DNA of 12,500 nt from Stramonita haemastoma (taxonomy: Eukaryota > Mollusca > Gastropoda > Neogastropoda > Muricidae): the NCBI GenBank assembly GCA_030674155.1, contig CM060325.1, positions 17,029,924-17,042,423 of the forward strand, given 5' to 3'. The notes below the pieces were generated by a model. The model was not told where the DNA came from, ran no database searches, and saw only the letters and a list, made by a program, of their open reading frames with translations. Both the position numbers and the translations under genes were made by a program. Position 1 is the stretch's first letter, and each line of letters starts with the position of its first letter. This document shows positions 12,233 through 12,500 of this stretch, in pieces.

Positions 12233-12500
12233 TTTCCCCTACTACACCCCTCCTCTCCCACTGCCACAATCCACCAACACCCGGCCTCCCAAACACTCCA
12301 CTACTACCGTGAGCTTTCAACAAAAAAAAAATCCGCCTAGTGAGTCTAATCTGATAGGGGAAGGAGTTCTAGGCTTTGGCACCTTGATACCAGAGATTCT
12401 TTTTTTTTTTTTAAATAACAGATAACATTCGTGTAGAGTGCACGCGTGGGAGGGGTGGGGTGGGTGGGTGGGGTGGAGTTTACGAGGGGGATGGGAGGAT
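12233..12500. other. C-rich then A+T spacer ending G-rich
   Basis: 12233-12305 is C-rich, 12306-12430 is mixed with A9 and T12 runs, and 12448-12500 is G-rich (GGGAGGGGTGGGGTGGGTGG), a further G-quadruplex candidate cut by the window edge. No gene seen. Confidence 0.55.

Noticed and set aside
11748..12323. A 191-codon minus-strand R/E/G-rich open frame resembling an RE-repeat protein
   Set aside because: The RE repeats are the CT microsatellite and the G run is the C36 tract. The remaining residues show no recognisable domain.

Overview
This window looks like non-coding DNA from a large, repeat-rich animal genome, most likely a mollusc and probably a gastropod. The evidence is very dense long dinucleotide microsatellites, several tRNA-derived SINEs with RNA polymerase III A and B boxes, A+T-rich spacers without bacterial-style gene packing, and one SINE body (8736-9040) that resembles, from memory, a family common in gastropod genomes. 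The phylum is an inference. I find no protein-coding gene, no intact tRNA or rRNA gene and no CRISPR array. The long open frames are translations of simple repeats (poly TH, CV, SL, RE, YIH) or of SINE sequence. By rough adding, simple repeats fill about a quarter of the window.

Layout. 1-2292: A-rich and T-rich spacer with GA, CATA, poly-C and CA tracts and a three-unit 52-60 bp repeat (1055-1213). 2293-6334: a GT-dominated block in which long (GT)n tracts alternate with fragments of one SINE 3' end (called SINE A here) and with three copies of an unrelated ~170 bp spacer. It ends in a near-full SINE A on the minus strand (5915-6246). 6345-8735: spacers, a tRNA-headed retroposon (SINE C, 6772-6906), TCTG/CAGG tracts, a long CA/CG tract, and a C-rich then G-rich pair (8025-8125 and 8371-8569). 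8736-9642: a minus-strand SINE body (SINE D) with a pentanucleotide tail, a nearly perfect 70 bp-arm inverted repeat (9111-9289), and an intact SINE (SINE B) with a perfect 16 bp target-site duplication. 9643-12500: a second long SINE A on the plus strand (10206-10541), another SINE A tail (11461-11551), and CT, TTC, ATT, poly-T, poly-G and poly-C tracts.

How the parts relate. Nearly every GT tract between 2293 and 5914 touches a SINE A tail or the ~170 bp block, so the region appears to have grown by SINE insertion, GT expansion from the SINE tail and from an internal GTGTGT motif, and recombination between tracts. SINE A and SINE D share a central sequence (CACACGGGACCTCGGT and its flank), so they appear to belong to one superfamily with different heads and tails. 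There is no gene system here; the interest lies in repeat biology and unusual DNA structure.
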